A stretch of 6,809 nt of DNA from Holophagales bacterium. GTDB taxonomy: Bacteria; Acidobacteriota; Holophagae; Holophagales; Holophagaceae. How positions within the stretch are numbered: position 1 is the stretch's first letter; every line of letters starts with the position of its first letter. The DNA lies in contig JAIRRD010000109.1 of NCBI GenBank assembly GCA_031256155.1, forward strand, positions 1-6,809. The letters are read 5' to 3'. Below the pieces are notes generated by a model that had not been told where the DNA came from, made no database searches, and saw only the letters and a list, made by a program, of their open reading frames with translations. Below, piece by piece: positions 5,729-6,809 of the stretch. Both the position numbers and the translations under genes were made by a program.

Positions 5729-6256
5729 TTACTCCGTTTTTTTATCTCCAATAAAAATAGAAGTATTCGATTTATAAATGTTTTGATTGTGTTCTGATAT
5801 CGCATTTGATACTATATCGGCTAATCTTCTGTTCAACCTGTTTATGGACAAATTACTTACCCTATAGTTGATAATGCGGGCTAAAGACTTAATATCTTCA
5901 GTTCTCTTGTTAATGCTTAGTTTATTAATTTGTTCAATATTTTTTTCTACTTGCTGTTTGTAAATATCCAATACTTCCTCTAATGTAAGATTTTCCCGTT
6001 CAATTTGCAATGAGATGTTTTCATTTATGATTGTTAAAGATGCTAAAGGTACTAATGGTACATGATTAATATTTTTTTCTCCTAAACGTCTTGAATTAAT
6101 TATTACTATAAGAAAAATAAAGACAAAAAATGCGGCAAACCAACAAAGATTTTGCCATTTTGGTTTTAACCATATCGCATAGACATCTGCCATTTTTTTA
6201 AGTTTGGCATAAATTTTATCAAACATCACTGAAAACACACCGCCAAATTTATTCAT
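5729..6256 (-). CDS. Single-pass membrane protein of unknown function
   Basis: I do not recognise a family for this 175-residue protein. Residues 1-36 are basic and amphipathic (KIYAKLKKMADVY, KPKW). A strong hydrophobic segment at about 37-54 (LCWFAAFFVFIFLIVII) is the only membrane span. The basic N-terminus suggests it stays in the cytoplasm with the remainder outside. Residues 80-115 are rich in Glu, Lys, Gln and Leu (LTLEEVLDIYKQQVEKNIEQ) and probably form a long helix or coiled coil, followed by an Asn/Ser/Ile-rich tail. There is no signal-peptidase site or cysteine motif. ATG 6256 is supported by GAAGAG at 6263-6268 on the complement, 6-base spacing. It starts 27 bases after the hydrolase stop, so the two are likely co-transcribed. 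The gene is strikingly AT-rich (18% G+C in the 60 bases from 6061, against 53% from 5161 in rsmE), which points to recent acquisition or weak constraint. Confidence 0.7.
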   Translation of the reverse strand: MNKFGGVFSVMFDKIYAKLKKMADVYAIWLKPKWQNLCWFAAFFVFIFLIVIINSRRLGEKNINHVPLVPLASLTIINENISLQIERENLTLEEVLDIYKQQVEKNIEQINKLSINKRTEDIKSLARIINYRVSNLSINRLNRRLADIVSNAISEHNQNIYKSNTSIFIGDKKTE

Positions 6257-6283
6257 ACATCACTCTTCAAACGACAACAACAA

Positions 6284-6809
6284 TTAAATAAATACAATCT
6301 CCTCCAGCAGCGATTTTGCTTTTATGGCACCTTTGTCACCGCCATATTTGCCAAAAAGCTCGACAAATAAGTCCGACATCTCAGCATTTCGTTTTCTTAT
6401 TTCATTGCCGCACAGGGCGTGTTCAAGCCAACCGAAAATTGCGGACTGCGCGTATGACAGACCACCCATTTGGCAATGACTTGATGCGCCTTCCTGTTTT
6501 GTAAACAAGCGAACATAGCGCGGGCACTCCAGTGATTTGATATAATCAAGCAATCCGGCAACTATGGTTTTGCTAGGTGCGGCGGCATCCATGATGTCAT
6601 CCTCGCTGAACATGAACAATATCGGCTTGTTTTTCAATATATTCTCAAATCCGAGAAGCGTAAATCTCTCATAAGCCCTGATCCACTCTATAGCTGAGTT
6701 AATTCCCAGCACCCATGACGAATGGTGATACCCCCAGCGAGCCGGAGTATTTATTTTCATGAGTAAATTGAAAATTTTGTTTGTAAACGCCTCGTATCTT
6801 ACCATTCCT
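6284..6809 (-). CDS. Alpha/beta hydrolase, C-terminal part (5' end outside window)
   Basis: The frame is open from the window edge to the TAA at 6284-6286. The ATG at 6805 is unlikely to be the true start, since the open frame continues beyond it and the preceding AGGA touches the ATG with no spacing. About 174 residues are visible. The segment KPILFMFSEDDIMD (60-73, counted from that ATG) matches the strand and loop carrying the catalytic aspartate, here Asp69 or Asp70. EGASSHCQMGG (105-115) carries the catalytic His110. It is followed by a final helix, SYAQSAIFGWLEHAL. The spacing and the 'GA..HCQ.G......IFGWL' pattern resemble acyl-peptidase or 2,6-dihydropseudooxynicotine-hydrolase-like members. 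The nucleophile serine and oxyanion region lie outside the window, so substrate class cannot be judged. A tail of about 40 residues rich in Glu and Lys follows the fold. It is first in a - strand series with the membrane protein gene and rsmE. Confidence 0.75.
   Translation of the reverse strand, partial: GMVRYEAFTNKIFNLLMKINTPARWGYHHSSWVLGINSAIEWIRAYERFTLLGFENILKNKPILFMFSEDDIMDAAAPSKTIVAGLLDYIKSLECPRYVRLFTKQEGASSHCQMGGLSYAQSAIFGWLEHALCGNEIRKRNAEMSDLFVELFGKYGGDKGAIKAKSLLEEIVFI

Overview
This is a bacterial chromosomal window of mixed base composition. Three housekeeping-type genes (a DUF1015 gene, serA and serC) lie on the + strand. A low-G+C DNA methyltransferase/nuclease gene follows on the same strand. 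Three genes, ending with rsmE, lie on the - strand. The lineage cannot be fixed from the sequence. A short SerA without regulatory domains, next to serC and a DUF1015 gene, is an arrangement I associate with anaerobic lineages such as Clostridia, spirochaetes and the PVC/Lentisphaera group, but this is only an impression.

Region 1 (1-2866, +): the C-terminal part of a DUF1015 protein, then serA (phosphoglycerate dehydrogenase) and serC (phosphoserine aminotransferase). The gaps are 54 and 65 bases, so this looks like one serine-biosynthesis operon. SerA and SerC turn 3-phosphoglycerate into O-phosphoserine. No phosphoserine phosphatase (SerB) is visible here. A perfect 15-bp hairpin stands 18 bases after serC.

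Region 2 (2867-4885): an accessory island. A 253-base non-coding stretch holds the hairpin, a possible promoter, a 16-codon leader-like ORF and a dyad just before the next start codon. It is followed by a beta-class DNA methyltransferase fused to an Mrr-like PD-(D/E)XK nuclease domain. Its reading frame is broken at a run of eight G residues near the 5' end. This could be phase variation, -1 frameshifting, a dead gene or a sequencing error. The 3' end of the gene overlaps, on the opposite strand, the C-terminal remnant of an IS1595-family transposase, so the end of the methyltransferase gene appears to have been rewritten by an insertion sequence.

Region 3 (4844-6809, -): reading leftwards, the C-terminal half of an alpha/beta hydrolase (cut by the window edge), a very AT-rich gene for a single-pass membrane protein of unknown function, a 15-codon mini-ORF, and rsmE (16S rRNA m3U1498 methyltransferase). 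rsmE ends in a strong 18-bp hairpin plus T-run terminator that merges with the transposase remnant.

The most notable points are the G8 frameshift in the methyltransferase-nuclease fusion and the IS remnant under its 3' end. Also of interest are the DUF1015-serA-serC linkage without serB, and an aspartate where SerA normally has its catalytic glutamate.
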